This document shows positions 32,400-46,200 of a DNA stretch of 64,000 bases, one piece after another. The DNA comes from Saccoglossus kowalevskii (Eukaryota > Hemichordata > Enteropneusta > Harrimaniidae), in NCBI RefSeq assembly GCF_000003605.2, contig NW_003116453.1:789683-853682 (forward strand), in the 5' to 3' direction. Every line of letters starts with the position of its first letter. Position 1 is the stretch's first letter. The notes below the pieces were generated by a model. The model searched no databases. It was not told the DNA's origin and saw nothing but the letters and a program-made list of their open reading frames with translations. The position numbers were made by a program, and so were the translations under genes.

Positions 32400-35300
32400 T
32401 ATCATGTGCCGTGTCTTCATTTTATTTATACTGACTTTACAAATCACAGTACACGGCATTTGCAGATACTGTTGTCATCACGAAGCTACTTGCGAGATTG
32501 TGCTTGACAACTCTTACACCTTAACCTTGATACGTTGACAAGTAGAGAGACAAAAACGTCACTTATTGGATCACATTTTTAGTTCGAAGTTAATAATTAT
32601 TTTAAATTAAAAAAAATCTATAACTTATAGATGTTTGATGAAATTAAGAGCACACTGAAAATGAAAAACATCAGAGCAGAGTTTCACTCAGTAGAACAAC
32701 ATTGAATGCAAAACATATTTGCTGTTTCTTTGACAATGTAAGACTTAAGAATGAATGGATTTTGGAATGTTCCATTAAACATTCCATTAACGATGTACAT
32801 TTGCCTTGCCGTTTTTCAACTTATATTTTAGAATAGAAAACATCCATCTACGCTTTTGGGGTCAGCATTTACGTGCAATATATTAGTATATGAGTCACTG
32901 AATCTTCTTGACATTTCCCACCCCTTTATGTGCATCTACCTTGCTACATGTGAGAATGTGAGAATCAACCTTACTATATGTGAGAATGTGGGAATCTACC
33001 ATAGTATATGTGAAAAAACTACCTCACTATATGTGAGAATCCACCTCACATATGTTAGGATGCAATAAATCTTCTAAATTATATTCGTCAGTACGTGTGT
33101 TTCCAATTTCCTGACATAGGTCGCTAATTGTGGGAAGCCTTCATGTCCCGAGGTTGAACACAATTCCCTGCAACCCAATCTAATTAAAGAGCTTGCATAT
33201 TTCAATATGTCCCTTATTTCCGGAATGACGCAGGATGTCCCACGCAAAAAAAAAAAAAAATTCTTGAGTGATTTTGTCAAGCTCCTGGGTCCAGCAACAT
33301 TTTCAAATTCGGTTTTATAATATAACTCTTCTAGCCTATACCCCAGTTTAAAATCTTTACTAGACAAAGTGAAGAACTCACAATAAACTACCAAAGTGCA
33401 ATCACATTGGGTGAAAAACCATAATTAGCAGAACAATAATCACCAAAAGCAGCAATACAATACTTGAAGAGCATAGTAACACGACATAACAGAAATCTTT
33501 ACATTTTATGATTTTTGAGATAAGTGAATCAATGACTCAACACAGGCATATCAGCTATCACACTAGACTTACATACAACCTTTCCATCTTTTTTAACATA
33601 ACGAACATTTTCTGAGCTGCTAATCCAGTTAGATTTAGTTTTAAAAAACGGGGTGACCCCATTTTTGCGAACACTGCACTATTTCGATTTTTTCCAAAAC
33701 CCAGAAGTCGGAACTCTCTACTATTACACTCCATACGCCATTTTGTACATCAATTACTAACATGAATTAAATATGACTCATCATCAGTAAGGACAAAGTT
33801 GCATCTTATACTGAAAATTAGAATCGTTTATTAGGACACCTAAACCTATACTACGCAATTGCCAATTATATAGTAAGTGACACGATAGCGTCACCTTGCC
33901 TATCGTTATAGAGAACGTGATCGTTTACATTAATAATATTCAGTCGCTATATAAATAACATAATTAACAAAAATGGATGTTTTCACCTTTTTGACAAAAC
34001 ACAATTCACATCAGCGCAGTCAATTGTTTTTGTTATATCAATGAACGCCGACAAAGTAAATATATAATCATTCTCTTATTTCAAAGAGTAAATTTTACTT
34101 ACATTTGCCCAAAAAAACTGATTCCCATTTTATTCCAATTTGCGTGATAGGTTGCATTATTCCTTGTCACCACAGCTAAAAACATAACTCAAATGTTTTT
34201 TTTAACCAATGCATCCTTATACCTATGATTGACAACTTTGTTAACCTCATCCATAGTAGTATCACCATTCAAGGATTCATGAAAATATCACGATTCAGAG
34301 TACTACGTTTATTTCTCCATTCAATTTGAACTTTGATCTGAATAATCCTAGCATATGATTTATCATCAAATACTAAAACATCGTCTACACCAGAGACTTT
34401 ATAAAGATTTTCAAAATAATGTTTTCAATTCCTTGAAACGTGGTTCATATCCGGAATAAGGAAATTGATTTATGCGTACACACTCAGTTGAACATGTTTG
34501 TGTTAATTTGGACCTAATTAGATTGTACTATCCTCATTAATATTTGTCATTACATTATTTTCATTCGTATAGAGGATCATTTTATGTAACTCGTGTTGCT
34601 TCATACTACTAGTAATCTTTGGGTATGTATCGCTTGATATACTGGGCTGTACACATTTGATGAGGGTCAATTTTGTTGAAGTAAGGATATCCCAACGTCA
34701 AATTCCTCTCTGAGAGATAGGCTTTCGAAAATGAACTATAAAAATACAAATTCAAGTTCAAAATCAACACATTCGTTTTTTGCGGCAGATCTTCGACCCG
34801 CATTACTCGAGACTCACAGTGAACGGAAAACCACAAATTCTGGACAATGTTTTTCTTAAACGCAGATCAGTTATGAATAATGAAGAAATAGATTATATAT
34901 TTTCAATTTCTTACCTATAAAGACATCTTTTGTTTCCTTGCAGTTATATGTTGTGCAATATTCATTAATGCTTTTGGCAATTATTATAAAAGCTGGTTTG
35001 TTTGCATCTTGTTAATACATAATGACTTATTCATATTTCGCACCATCGATTATACTATGGTTACAAGGAAGACAACATTTATACAGCTTGCTCGTATTTT
35101 CAGACCATTGTGCTTTCTCAATGTCGCGATTTACACCCAAGTGTCTGGGATTCAAATTGTGCATTCAGTCTGTTTATGTATGTATGCACAAAGTCAAAGA
35201 TGCTTTTCAAATGTCGCATTCGATTCGATTAATATTTGAAATTTGTGAAAACAGAAATTTTTCTGAATACCGGTACTGGTACTGAATAATAATCCATGAG

Positions 35301-37879
35301 CCCGTTAATATTGCAATCACGCGTCGAAAGTAACGATATTGCTTTTTGTTTAGAAATGTGATTGAAACACGTGGATATTCTGATTGTGCCTGTTCATTTA
35401 CTTTTGTGGTAATATTATATATAATAAGCCTTACTACGCCCGTGTCAATACGTACTAAATAATTGATTGTGTCATGAAGCATAAACCGGCGATCAGCATA
35501 GCTCTCATTTGTTCTTATATTATATCGATTTGTAATCCGAAGAAGCGGACCGTTACATGTCTCTGTATGACATGCCCCGAATAACACAAAACCTTCAGGC
35601 TAATGCCTCGCGGTTTTTAACGAATTGTCACTAATGTTCAACTCTTTCTGAAATATTATGATAAAAAAGTTAATTGTCATCTTACATTTATTCTATTACA
35701 TAATCTGTCAATAGATTACATTTTATAGATATATTGATCTCTACTTCGAAGAGATATTATAATTACTAGTACTTGTAAGTGTTCTCTACAGCGGGAAGTG
35801 TATCGGGTTCAACACTATGATCCCCTGTATGCAAATGCTTGATCGCTTACAAAACATATGGGTTTTAGGATAACTTGCACGTCATATATCATATAATTGA
35901 AATGTATTAATGACAAAAGTGATATTAAGAGTGTTAGTGGTTATAATATACGCTCAGTCATAATCCCAGTCACGTTTTATGCTGCAACTGAGTTCAACAC
36001 TGAGTTCTGTAAGTGAATAGTTTGTGCTTATATCATACGTTCTGCAATTATCAGGACATTTAAAATCTCAACCCATTTATAGAGATAATTTAAAGCGCGG
36101 TGGCCGTTGCGCAGCGCGTGTTCGAATTTCATGTAAATAAACAATGTCATTTACACGCGTTGTATACGTCGCTATGAGTCCCATATCGAACAGGACGCGG
36201 CACGACGACCATCGCTCTTTAAGTATCGTTGGGAAAACAAAACTATGTCTTCCATGCGTCTCATGATTCAGGGTATGGTAATATTCTCCATAAGGCCCCT
36301 ACCTTTGAACCCTGGCATTTGTGACCGCTATATTAAAATAATGGCTCTAATAAGTCTGCTATACGACAGCCTTGCATTCATAAAATGAACGTAGCGATTC
36401 GATTGGTTGAATTGTTAATGAGATGAGTGTCGATTATTTGCGCGTGTGTTTGAAATAGACAGAGTAAACGAGACGAGGCGGCGGTTCGAATTTGAATGGT
36501 GAAATTATTGGGGAGGCAGCTTTCTTGTGAATTGAAAATCAAACATGACCTGACAGAACTTGCATGGTTGCAGAACTAAAACAGAATCACGCGACCGTAG
36601 AAAAATATAGGTACGATATTCCAAATACGGTCAAAGTTTATTCACTAGTATAAACACGCGCGTCAGTTGGGGGTTCGTGATTGGCTGTACCCCACAGTGC
36701 ACGGGTCACATGCGAAATATAACAGCTCGGAGACAGGAGGTCGAACAATTTCTGAAAAGTTCAGGTGTCACATAATTGATATTCCCTGTCACATTTTAGA
36801 AATATACACTCCATGCATGTGATATGTGATAAGAATATATTCCGTAGTGTTATTTAAAAATAATCGCTGATAATTATGAAAATATAATGACAACATAATT
36901 GACTGATGTGGTTTAGGTAACAAATGTCATCGTATCCAATCATACACACAAATACATAATAAACTTCATGTGAGAAAGATATATTATTCTCATAGCATAT
37001 AACTAAAAAGTCAAGCCAATATTGTCTCGAGTCCACCTTATCCCAAATATGACGCCCGTGAACTGAACAGTTCTCAATATAAACTGTTGATCTACATTGA
37101 ACAAACGTTGCAGGGGCTTCTGATACCATCTTTGTAACTTTGTTACAAAATTTGTCAACAAGCTATAACATTTGTCGACAATAAAAACAAAAACAAAAAA
37201 ACATTACAACTGAATGTTGCTTTGAAGACTCGACTTACCGTCGTGTATGAGCGGGGTAAACTCTCTAGGCTAGAAAGAGTATAGTATTATTATACAGATA
37301 ATTGAAAATAGTTAAATTATAATATCTTATTTCATTACAAGACACTCTCTTACTGGGATTATATGTCCATCCGAATATAAAATTGAAGTTGTTAGCGTGA
37401 TTTGTTTTTACGAATAAAGGAACAAATCAGCTAACGGGAAAGCACAATTTGATCCCAGCTAAATGCCAGTAGTATGTTGAGTTTTTTAGAATATTGGTTA
37501 TGCCTTCTACGGCGTAGAAAAGTTTTGTACCAATCTCGCATGCGATGCAAGAAAGTTTGTAAACCAAAATATAGCATGGGTTTGTATAGCATATAGTATC
37601 GAATAGTGTTAAATGTTATCACAGTATAAAGAGACGTTTTATGCAATATCTATACTTGATTGTGGCAAATACACATGATAACTCAATGAGTGAACATCTA
37701 GATAGCCCATCGATATATTGTTGTAGTGTATAATTAAATCCGATACAAGTTATACATTCGTTCTTTTCATGGAATGGAGATTCACAGAGGGATGCCAGGA
37801 CTATTCAGGCACACTGACCATCAAGTTATAAATTTCACTTAAAATATTGTGGTTCTCTGAAATTGTCTTTGAAGAGTAC
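32400..37879. other. Intergenic, no gene recognised
   Basis: AT-rich DNA between pburs-1 and the mariner element. Short degenerate TATATGTGAGAATGTG repeats lie at about 32940-33055. The 33074-33394 region gives a minus-strand frame of 106 codons with a long Phe run from a poly(A) tract and is probably not coding. No other structure was recognised. Confidence 0.5.
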
Positions 37880-37881
37880 TA

Positions 37882-39069
37882 CGAGGGGCGTTCAATAAGT
37901 AATGCCCCTGACCCATTTCCCATAGCAGGAGATTAATGAAACTTGGCACAGTTATTAGTCTTTCTCTACATAGGAACTACCCAGAGTAAGTTATGCATTT
38001 CTTCCATCGTTTGATGTAGCTCTGGACACCGTTATTGTAGAACACCCCAGGCTGGTCCTCCAACCACGTCGTGAGTTCAGGAATCAAGGCTGTATCATCT
38101 GGGAAACGCTTTCCCTTCAAAAACAACTTCATGGCTGGGAAGAGATGAAAGTCAGAGGGTGCAAGGTCAGGAGGGTAAGGGGTGGGGGAGGATTTCATAG
38201 CCACACGCCCGTGCTTCTGATCTGGCGACATGCGAGTTGTGGACCGGAGCGCTGTCCTGCAGGAGGAGGATACCTTTGCTGATCTTGCCCCGCCCCTTGA
38301 TTTTGCTAGCTTCTCTTAATTTCATCAAACGTGAAGCGTAATAGGCTCCTGTAATTGTGGTACCTTTTGCTAGGGAATTTGTCATCAGTACTTTGTCCTG
38401 GTCCCAGAAGACTGTGAGCATGACTTTGCCAGCGGAGGGCTGTACCCTTTCCTTCTTTGGAGGTGGTGAGTCCAAGTGCTTCCACTGCATTGACCCAAGT
38501 TTTTGAAAAACTTTGACTCATCTTCTTGGCACATCTCCAAATTCATCCCCGAGCAGCCTGGAAATCCATCTGGCAGACACCTTATGCATATGCAAATGAT
38601 CGCAGATGCTGTACTAATCTTGACCTCTTGGGCTATTTTGCGAACAGTAATACGTCGATCCTCCAAAATGGCTGCCTCAACTTGACGGACAGATGCCTCA
38701 TCAATGGCAGAACAGGGACGACCAGGTCTGGAAGCTGTTTTCACAGACTTCCGGCCATGTTTGAATTCACAATGCCAGTGTTTTACAAGGTCATATGATG
38801 ATCATCACCATAAGTTTCTTTCATTTCATCAAAAGTCTCCTTTGGTGTGCGTCCTTTCAAATACAAAAACCGGACCACTGCGCGACACTCAACTGGCACT
38901 ATTTCACACCTGACTCAGTTCAAACACCTGTAAATAGGAAACCACAATTAGTTCAGAGCTGTTGTTTGCAACATAACCCATAGAGATGTAAATCATTACA
39001 CATGCAAACTTTCATCTAGATCAGACAACTGGAAGTGGGTCAGGGTCATTATTTATTGAACGCCGCTCG
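37882..39069 (-). mobile_element. Mariner transposon, decayed
   Basis: Complete 1188-bp element with TA duplications at 37880-37881 and 39070-39071. The terminal inverted repeats are 39 bp with 4 mismatches and begin CGAGGGGCGTTCAATAAGTA (left) and CGAGCGGCGTTCAATAAATA (right). The transposase lies on the minus strand, roughly 38930 down to 37977. Segments: an HTH part (CRAVVRFLYLKGRTPKETF, then ILEDRRITVRKIAQEV), VMLTVFWD with the first catalytic Asp, LLLQDSAPVH with the second, and YPPDLAPSDFHLF with the third. The spacing across one shift fits D,D34D. At least three frameshifts and stops break the reading frame, so this copy cannot make transposase. Confidence 0.95.
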
Positions 39070-39071
39070 TA

Positions 39072-40440
39072 TTTGGTATCGCATTTTGAACATTAATCAC
39101 AACTAGGGCATAGTTTGAAATCCTGTGCTGAACATGAATTGTACCCGTCATATTCACTTCTGACGCAGAAACTGCAGCCAACACTTATAGTTGTAACCTA
39201 TATTATTATAATATTAGGTAATTGTCGGAACCCATTATTTTTTTTTTTCCGACGGGTAAAAGACTTAGTTTGAGGCATTTACCGTGTATAAGTTTTCAAG
39301 TAGTTCGATATCCAATCACTTCTGCACGACCGACTTCTTGCATTTTGCAAACATTTCAACAACTGCGTTTTTAATTTCGTATTGTTATAATTGCAGTTGG
39401 ATAATTTGAAAATTTTTTCTAGTTATTATGATCCCCTATGGCAAATCAGATGGAGTAGGACATGTCTTGATGGTAATTGTTAAACAATAACCCATGCGTC
39501 TTTGATATATGTAAGTGATTCCTTTCAGACGTCATAGAAAGTTATAATTGTACACACATACATATATGCAAGCGTTCGGGACGCCACAGTATGTACCATT
39601 ACAATAATTTCATTAATAGTGTGTTCACTTTATTTCTGATATTTATGATTCTCTGCCACATTCACTGTCCCAAAAAAGTCAGTTCGAAAGGGCGTGCAGT
39701 GAAAATCGTCCCTCAGTGATTCTAATCACCACACAAACACATTTAAAACATAATGCTCAATTCACGTAATGATTATAACATATAAGATTATGTATGTATT
39801 ATATTATATTATACAAACAACATTTATTCGTATACAAGAAAACTAATTTAGAAGATTACCAAATACTATAAACCACGTGTCATATCGGTAAGATATTGTC
39901 GAAGACGGCGATTTTTTTCTTTATCTGCTGAATGGTATGATCTTAATCTGCCTAAATTCTCATCTATTAAGGAATGCATCTCGGCAAATGACTTCGCGGC
40001 AACTCCCAGGGGGTTACCTCAAATATAAGTATGTATGCATTTGTGTCGCTAAAATAGGTTCCCCCTTTTCGCTAAAATGTCCGGTAGGGGGTTCTCTTTT
40101 GAGCAAAAGTGTCTTTGCAGTGGGTCTACCAAGAACCCTAGGTGCCCCCATCGAATCTGTATTACACGCATTCAGAGTTAGAGCGACTCGTTTGTATCAT
40201 TTGTATACAGGAGAATTTGAACTTTTGATGGTGGGTACAGTACAAACTACGGGGGAAGCAGAGTAACACAGTCTGGCAAGTCAGATGAAGTAGTACGTGT
40301 CGTGATGTTAAATGTTTCAATAATTTACGATAAATGTAATTGATCCGTTTCATTACGTCATATGATGCGAATACCTGATAGCTAACCGTGTAATATGACA
40401 TATATATATAATGTATATTTGGAAATAATAGTAACCGGAT
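39072..40440. other. Intergenic, nothing recognised
   Basis: AT-rich DNA between the mariner element and the pburs-2 promoter. A plus-strand frame at 39937-40266 has no recognisable content. Confidence 0.5.
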
Positions 40441-40464
40441 CCTATGGCTAACTTATTAAGGCTT

Positions 40465-40567
40465 ATATATAAGCTCATTTCATATCTGTGTATTCAATGT
40501 GTTCAGATTAAAACCACAAAGTTGCAACGATTCTCCGACAGAAGTTTATAGTTTATACGTCCACGTG
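40465..40567 (+). promoter_or_regulatory. pburs-2 promoter and inferred non-coding first exon
   Basis: TATA box TATATATAA at 40465-40473, an expected start site near 40495-40505, and a strong donor (CCACGTG/GTAAGT) after 40567. The leader has no usable ATG in frame with the next exon. Intron 1 would be 40568-40672 (105 nt), ending in CCTCTTTTTCAG. Confidence 0.55.
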
Positions 40568-40702
40568 GTAAGTACAATGTTTATGCATGTGCACGTATGC
40601 AAGAACCTGGCACTATGTTGGTTTTATGGCCACGTGACAACTCGTCTACAAACTTAATTTCCTCTTTTTCAGATTTCGATATCATCTTTTTATCTGTTTG
40701 CA

Positions 40703-42901
40703 ATGCACATTCTACTCTTCATTGTCTGCTGTATCGCTACTTTGTTCATGAGATCGGCGGCAGTACATGAAGACGTCTGTTTCTTAGGAACCACGGAGTT
40801 GGTGATCAATCGGGTATTTGTGAACGATGACACAGGGATCACCATGTACTGCACTGGTAGGGTAATCGTGAACAAATGCGAAGGGCTATGTTTTACTACT
40901 GCCACGCCGAGTAGGAGGAACGGCTTCAAGTTAGAAAGGGTAAGCGTGGGTAAAGAAATTTATTAAATAGTAAAATGTGACCGAGAGGTAAATATAATTA
41001 CTGGTATGTAAATAATCGTATCAGCGTGCACTATTTAGCATTACTCCCAGTTGTGGGTGGTTCATTGTAATAGTTTAAAAGATACCAATCCCTTCCATAA
41101 CACGCGTAATTACACTTCCGCTGATTTGTAAGCTTTCAACAACATTCATTTATGATCTCTTTGTTGATTCTTACTCGAAAGATTTATTACCAAACTGAAG
41201 GTCGTTTTATTTTCTGAGTAAAGTCACACATTATTGTATAATTCGTATCACATGCATACTGTGCGTAACTCCATAGTGTGACGTAATACAGACCGGAATC
41301 GTCAACAAGCGTACATTCATATCGCATATAATACGCGCAATGGTATCTCCGTAGTTAGTTTCAGCAATTATAGTACCATTTACAACACGCCATCGTTTTT
41401 CGTAATGTGGAAACATACATCCCATGGATATACTATAATGAATATTCATTATGTCGAAACTATCCGATAAATCGGATATATCCAAAGTTTAAGTTTAATG
41501 ATCAAGTTTTGTCAAACTTGTCGCCAGATATTGAATTGTCTTATTTTCGATTGTTGTCAGACATGTTTCGGACTTTTCCTATACGACTTGTGTTCAGCGA
41601 TCCATGGTCTGATATTTAATTTCCACTCTACACGCCACGTATTTGTGACAAGACAAGAAAAAAAAGAACTGAATGTTAATATTCCAATTCCTACACCAAC
41701 AAATTATTGCACTGGCGAAATTTTCACTCATAATAGAAATGTTCAATGTGTAGCACATTCTGAATAAAACAAATCAGCATTTCCATGGAGATTTTAAACC
41801 ACAACCAAAACCTGAAATGATTTTTCACATCTGAATTTCCCATTTTCTACTTTTTTTGTTAGTTATAGAGTAGCCACAGCAACCGATTAATTTATCACAG
41901 TTTGCAAGGAGAAATCGTGAGGTATTATTAAGTAAATATGCGAAGAAAACATTTATAAACAAACTAAAATGGAATACCAAATTGCTGATTTCCAGCTATG
42001 TATGTATCGTAAGCCAACATGACAATGGGGTCTCATGTTTTCCTGTGTACGATTCCACTTAATCGCACACTACCATTCATATGCCAGTTTACTGTGAATA
42101 AAAATACACATTACTGCTAACAAATCATGATACTTTTGTCACATGGCATACCGTGAGATAATTGACGTCATGCAGAGTAAACCCATATATTCAGTGACGT
42201 TAAGATGTGATGCACCGCCCGGGGATGTGAACCATGGTGGGTCTACACTCATGCATTAATCTCGCATATTGCGTTTTAAAAATACAGGACAATTATTCGT
42301 TCCTAATGACAACCAGATATCATCGATGTAGTTCCATGTCTTGGCGACCATGATCCATCTGTTAGTGGACATCTACTAAACAATCAACATAATTTCTGTG
42401 AACTTTTATCTTGCTGTTTATAATTAATATTTAATCCGCTGTATGTAAGAACAAAATGTGAACCATTTCTGTCTCATTATTTTGTTGGGTTTCTCTTATT
42501 TTGTAGAGTTTAAATTCTGTTTACCATTCAAAGATCTACGACATTATGTAGCGGACTAGTATATACACATCTACAAACTAGTGTGTTACGTTCGTGTGCC
42601 CAACCCTCATATAAATACACACACCATACATAAATACATGCATACGTATACCTCTACACATATATATGTCTAGTGTCATTGATAGAATCGTCAAATCAAA
42701 TGAGCCACTGTAATCGTCTGTAACACCTTCATGTCTTCACAGAGTTGTAAATGTTGTCGAGAAACGACACGAACCACTAAACAAGTTCAATTGGATACCT
42801 GCTTCGAAGACGAGAACCAGATGACACGAATGGCTGGTGTGACTCATTCATTGTATGTAGAAGAACCCAAAACATGTGCCTGCCAACAATGCGGCATCTA
42901 A
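40703..42901 (+). CDS. pburs: Partner of bursicon-like hormone subunit, second copy (pburs-2)
   Basis: Paralogue of pburs-1, with coding exons 40703-40939 and 42743-42901 joined in phase 0; 131 residues. The exon begins at 40673 with the same ATTTCGATATCATCTTTT as pburs-1, and translation starts at the internal ATG. A signal peptide (MHILLFIVCCIATLFMRSAA) is followed by VCFLGTTEL, VNKCEGLC (identical to the insect pburs motif), the SCKCCRE cluster and the end EPKTCACQQCGI. All 11 knot cysteines are kept. It differs from pburs-1 at about half its residues, mostly between the knot cysteines, and has a longer loop before SCKCC (TPSRRNGFKLER). It is tail-to-head with pburs-1, 8.9 kb apart. A different partner choice, or homodimers, is possible but unproven. 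Confidence 0.92.
42170..42260 (+). promoter_or_regulatory. Intronic block conserved between pburs-2 and pburs-1
   Basis: Partner of 29348-29438 in the equivalent intron. It holds TGACGTCATGCAGAGTAAAC, including a palindromic TGACGTCA, and CCGCCCGGGG. See the pburs-1 entry. Confidence 0.6.
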
Positions 42902-43154
42902 GTAATAATATAATATTTACTTACATATGCTAGAAACCTGGCAGTTCACTCTGTATATTCGATATAACATATACACTGTACAACAGGTTTATATAACTAA
43001 ATAAAAATCGCTAATTATAGTACATTGAGTTAATATTTAAAAATTGTTATTAAACACTGTATGTCGAATATGATTTATCATTACCTGAAAATGCTGCTAG
43101 TGTGGCGAATATACGAGCAATGAAACAATGCAATTCGCTACTACGCACGAGCAC

Positions 43155-43230
43155 TGTTTTTTTGGTACGTACAATCACTGCACATGCGTATTAATGTTTT
43201 ATCAGTTTCCACCTAACGAAAACTGCTGCG
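43155..43230 (+). repeat. Repeat shared with 27031-27105
   Basis: TTTTTGGTACGTACAATCAC then GCACATGCGTATTAATGTTT, matching the stretch upstream of the pburs-1 coding exons. It begins about 250 bp after the pburs-2 stop. Confidence 0.65.
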
Positions 43231-46200
43231 TGTGCTATAAAAACAACATGTTTAGTTTACGAAAACTCACAACAATATTAACAAATATATATCTTCGTCC
43301 ATCTTTGAAGGAGCTGGAATTTTAATAAATTTGAATAAATGATACTCTGTCTGTTATTTCATCTAAAACGTATATATTTACTATATATATTTTCTCGAAA
43401 TTCTTGATACTCTGAAACATACGTAGTCATAGTCCCTCATTTACGCACGAGTCAATTGACACACTAATTGTTGGACCTCGTCCAATCAGTGCACTGGATG
43501 TCAAACAGTGACTTTAACTTTACCGATGAAACCGCTCAATAAACCAAACCATTAGATAAAAAAAATGCGATAACCATAATTCATTACCAGCTTGTTCCTA
43601 GTTAAGTGTCCACGATGCTCACCGATACTGTCGCTGATTACTGGAATTTGAAGTTCTCGTATTCACTTAGTTTGTGAAAATAACTTTTGATCGAACAATT
43701 TGTGGCAAGAATATGTCGACATTTGTCAGGCAGTTCTATTGTGTGTTTTTAATGAAGGAAACGAATTGTCTTAAACAGTGAAAGTGAACGCATCTCCGGT
43801 GGATTAGTAATTGGGATCGAAATCGACACTAAGTTGAACAGGCATAACCCGTTCAAAACTATATAAGTATAATTATGGTGGTAACCTAAGAGATCATTTT
43901 TCTGTGATAAAAGTGTTTTTTCTCTAATTTGTCAACAACTATCATCACACTAAATACCGTTCATATCTAGCATGATTACGTAATGCTAGATTGACGTATA
44001 ATTACGTAATGTTAGATTGACGTATCACCACTTCTCGCTGGTTCAATCTAAATCAACCGTCCTACCATGGCCGCAATTTCCCCATTTTTCGCCCCGCAAT
44101 TTTTAAATACAATTTTCCGTTTCTACTGGTTTCTAAATTAAATCACGATCATATTACATATAATATAATATAATAGTATAATTGAATCCAACTACTCGTT
44201 GTAAAATCACGCATTTTCCGAGACAAAGCCTTCAACGTTTGAATTCTTTTCCCCCCGCAAATGTTAGCAAATGTGGCAAATTAAAAAAAGTCTGCGTTGG
44301 AACAACAACAACGTGGAAATAAAACATGTTAAACTGTGTCAATAATAACCACAAAATAATATTTTTTTTTCTTGATTGTAAACATCTATGACATCGAACA
44401 AGTTACTCGTCTTACGATCGACGCTAGATATACACTACGGTGTGGTCGTGCGTGGAGGATGTAAGGAAGAATAAGGAAGTGCTTTTCAAAATGATTAAGT
44501 TAATTTAAAAGAACTCACAGCAGCTGCGCAGTTTTGTCTACGTCTAGTTATGGTTCAATAGGGCATGGTCTGAAATGAATCTTGTCATTGCCAAATGAAA
44601 CTAATTCTGTGCTTGTATCTGAATAACAAAGAATCGTATTGCGACAACAACAGAATGCATTAACTTAATTAGGATTCATTATAATTCATTAAGTAATTAC
44701 ACGAAACAATTAGAAGTATTTTTTACTCACTGACGTCTAAGTTTGTTAATTATCACTCTGATTGCACTGATATACTCTTGATAATAACGTATAGTACGAA
44801 ATTATTTATTTAATTGCTTTAGTATTGACACAAACTTTGCATATGAATTATACTAATTATAATATAGCCAAGAAACCCCAGGTTTCTTAGTTAAACAAAA
44901 ATAGGTCATGGTGCTGGTAAACAAATTAAAACAAATTATCGCAGAAACAAAACAAAAGTTTCATTTAATAGTCATTCATTATTTTCCGTCCTGTTTTGGA
45001 CGATAGGTTTTTTCGGTTAAAAATTCAGTAGTTTTACTGAGCGTTGTCTTGTACATTGACCCCGATATACAATTAACGATATACAAATTTCAACTTATAT
45101 CATTTAATTAAGTTCGCTGCAAGGAAGACAAATTATAATCTGCTGATTTACAGTATAATTTATTTAAACGATAATCTTTGTAATGTTTGTGACCATAAAT
45201 AGGATAGTGTAAGACTACTTCTTATACATGTCACTTAATTTATTGTATGACACTTAGAAACAAACACGATATAGATATGTCACTTCGACACATTACAGTA
45301 TCCAAGTTCAAGGTGGGATATATACTATGTACTTCTATATTCGTGTCTTAGCCATGGTAGTCTATAATTACACTTCACTGAATCGTAAAATGAATCGTGT
45401 TCGTGGATTTATGCGTGTACCCCTGCGTAACGTGAATTACAATACGGCCGTTCATTCCCGTAATACAAATCATTAACGTTGATAATATAACATACATCAC
45501 ACTCTCCCTCGCAGCGTTGCATCGAATTCATCAGCGCCTACAATTATCCGGGCAACATCAGCGAGAGCAGTTATAATTTCGATAGTACAGCATTTTAAAA
45601 CACCGGGAGGCCTTGTTTACATGTCATTATTGCCTTTACTCCAATGCCGTATACGAAGATATGCAAATTAGTTTGACAAGGGCGCTTATTCGTTGAATGA
45701 GCGAAGTCTTAGCAAACATCGCAAAACGACTCCTACTCCATAGAACGGATGTTGGCACTGATGGGAATAGGATGATAAGATTAATTATGGAAAAGTATAT
45801 GCCGTCATTCACGGGTTGATGTGATCATCGTTTCAATTCATCTTAATAGTGGCGTCATTTGAAGTATATTCTATCCTTAAGGTAAGTACATTTTAAGTAT
45901 ATTTACCGATTGTTCGACATACATACATCCGTCTAAACGGAACCATCGTTTCCTCCTCGGAAACATTAATATCACGTAAAGAGTAGGAGGCATTCAGTCA
46001 GATTTGTTCTAAATGTTAAATATAGTTTTGCCTCGATTCGTTATTTATATATTTATTAGGTTGAGGGAATTGTACAAAGCAGTCTACTTAAAATATTGTT
46101 ATATTAAGTTTTGTAGTGAAAGAATATACATTTCCCCATATAGTTCGGCGAATGTTTCAAAATTCTTTTTTCAAGAGACATTACAATATTTGAATGTAGT

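Noticed and set aside
33074-33394. 106-codon minus-strand frame
   Set aside because: Depends on a 14-base A tract read as phenylalanines; no domain and no splice support.
36095-36135. tRNA-like B box (GTGTTCGAATTTC)
   Set aside because: No A box at the right distance and no cloverleaf could be drawn; a second GGTTCGAATTTG near 36484 also lacks one.
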